DNA from: CAYSAA01 sp964428905
Lineage (GTDB): Bacteria > Atribacterota > Phoenicimicrobiia > Phoenicimicrobiales > Stramentimicrobiaceae
DNA: 7,107 nucleotides
Direction of reading: 5' to 3'
NCBI GenBank assembly: GCA_964428905.1
Contig: CAYSAA010000157.1
Span: forward strand, 1-7,107
In this document: piece by piece, positions 6,541 to 7,107 of the stretch
How the letters are laid out: each line of letters begins with the position of its first letter
Numbering within the stretch: the first letter of the stretch is position 1
Program-made: the position numbers and the translations under genes
Notes under the pieces: model-generated
The model's database searches: none
Seen by the model: the letters and a program-made list of their open reading frames with translations, nothing else
What the model was told of the DNA's origin: nothing

Positions 6541-6560
6541 CAATTTATTAACACCTCCAA
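6540..6560 (-). CDS. Possible six-codon leader peptide before the VOR beta gene
   Basis: A TTG codon at 6560-6558 is preceded, with a seven-base spacer, by AGGAGG (6573-6568). It opens a frame encoding Met(Leu)-Glu-Val-Leu-Ile-Asn, then TGA. The stop overlaps the beta start codon as TGATG. The mini-frame contains the second ribosome binding site, GGAGGTG (6558-6552). It may be a real coupling leader or a by-product of two neighbouring Shine-Dalgarno sequences. There is no coding evidence beyond the layout. Confidence 0.2.
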   Translation of the reverse strand: MEVLIN

Positions 6561-6604
6561 ATAATTTCCTCCTATTAAAAGGTTAATCATACTACAAATT
6601 TACC

Positions 6605-7107
6605 TTACTTTAATAATTTTTTTACTTCCTCCAGTATCTCTGCCGGGGAAATAACCACACCACCTGTTCTGCCATAAAAACTGACTTCTGCCTTGCCGTT
6701 AACCGCTAACCTTACATCTTCTATCATCTGACCGAGACTCATCTCGGATACCAACATACGTTTTACTTTATCGGCAGTTTTGTTGATAATTTCACTGGGA
6801 AATGGATATAGTGTAATGGGGCGTATCAGGCCAATATTCATACCTTCTTTTTTGGCTTTTTGAATGGTCGTTTTTGCAACTCTGGCTACCGTACCGTATG
6901 CTACGATAACTAGTTCCGGATTATCCATATTCACCAGCTCATATTCCGCTTCCTTTTGCATTGTTTCATATTTTTTACCTATTTTATTGACCAATTTTTC
7001 CAGCTCAGAGGGATCCAGATTAAAAGGAACAATTTTTCTTGGTTCTCTACCCTTACAAGAGCCCAAAGCCCAGTCTTCCTTAGAAGGTAAATCATCTGCC
7101 TTCTTTC
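6605..7107 (-). CDS. vorB: 2-oxoacid:ferredoxin oxidoreductase alpha subunit, C-terminal part (VorB type), partial
   Basis: The frame is open to the window edge and gives 166 residues of the C-terminal part. The usual full subunit is about 350, so the N-terminal pyruvate-ferredoxin-oxidoreductase-like domain lies outside. Visible elements are the SKEDWALGSCKGREP lead-in (8-22), VIVAYGTVARVAK (67-79), GLIRPITLYPFP (92-103), and SEMSLGQMIEDVRLAVNG (120-137) followed by FYGRTGGV (143-150). These fit domain II of the alpha subunit of the branched-chain 2-oxoacid (3-methyl-2-oxobutanoate) group. The TTG at 7066 that opens a shorter reading is an internal leucine codon: the 13 preceding codons continue the family pattern. 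The beta gene follows after about 60 bases. Some databases use VorB for this alpha subunit, others vorA. Confidence 0.93.
   Translation of the reverse strand, partial: KKADDLPSKEDWALGSCKGREPRKIVPFNLDPSELEKLVNKIGKKYETMQKEAEYELVNMDNPELVIVAYGTVARVAKTTIQKAKKEGMNIGLIRPITLYPFPSEIINKTADKVKRMLVSEMSLGQMIEDVRLAVNGKAEVSFYGRTGGVVISPAEILEEVKKLLK

Overview
The window reads as a chromosomal housekeeping segment from a low-GC, anaerobic bacterium. The AT-rich intergenic DNA, strong AGGAGG-type ribosome binding sites, a Bacillus/Clostridium-style primary sigma factor and a ferredoxin-linked 2-oxoacid oxidoreductase fit an anaerobic Firmicutes lineage or a neighbouring low-GC anaerobic phylum such as Atribacterota. 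The sequence alone does not settle which. Every supported gene lies on the minus strand, so transcription runs from position 7107 towards position 1. No mobile element, CRISPR array, phage gene or broken gene is visible.

In transcription order, 7107-5254 holds a 2-oxoacid:ferredoxin oxidoreductase operon of the branched-chain (VOR) type. It has the 3' part of the alpha subunit (cut by the window edge), the complete thiamine-pyrophosphate beta subunit and the complete gamma subunit. Fifty-two bases on comes a NUDIX hydrolase of the ADP-ribose pyrophosphatase (NudF) type. Its stop codon overlaps the start of a PHP-domain nuclease of the endonuclease Q (EndoQ/TIGR00375) family in an ATGA junction. 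A hairpin with a T-tract follows this gene and probably closes the transcript.

The second block, 3221-202, is the core of the macromolecular synthesis operon: DNA primase (dnaG, GTG start) and then the primary sigma factor (rpoD/sigA). Downstream of rpoD lies a tRNA-Asn(GUU) gene with its own strong sigma-70-type promoter. Its 3' end is at the window edge.

The VOR genes serve oxidative, CoA-dependent decarboxylation of 2-oxoacids in anaerobic amino-acid metabolism. NudF and EndoQ look like a damage-handling pair: one clears reactive nucleoside diphosphate sugars, the other would nick DNA at deaminated bases. DnaG and RpoD supply replication priming and housekeeping transcription. The less ordinary items are the coupled NUDIX-EndoQ pair, a TGTGA-N6-TCACA palindrome at the tip of the inter-operon hairpin, and tandem ribosome binding sites with a possible six-codon leader before the VOR beta gene. 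I see no convincing wholly new multi-gene system.
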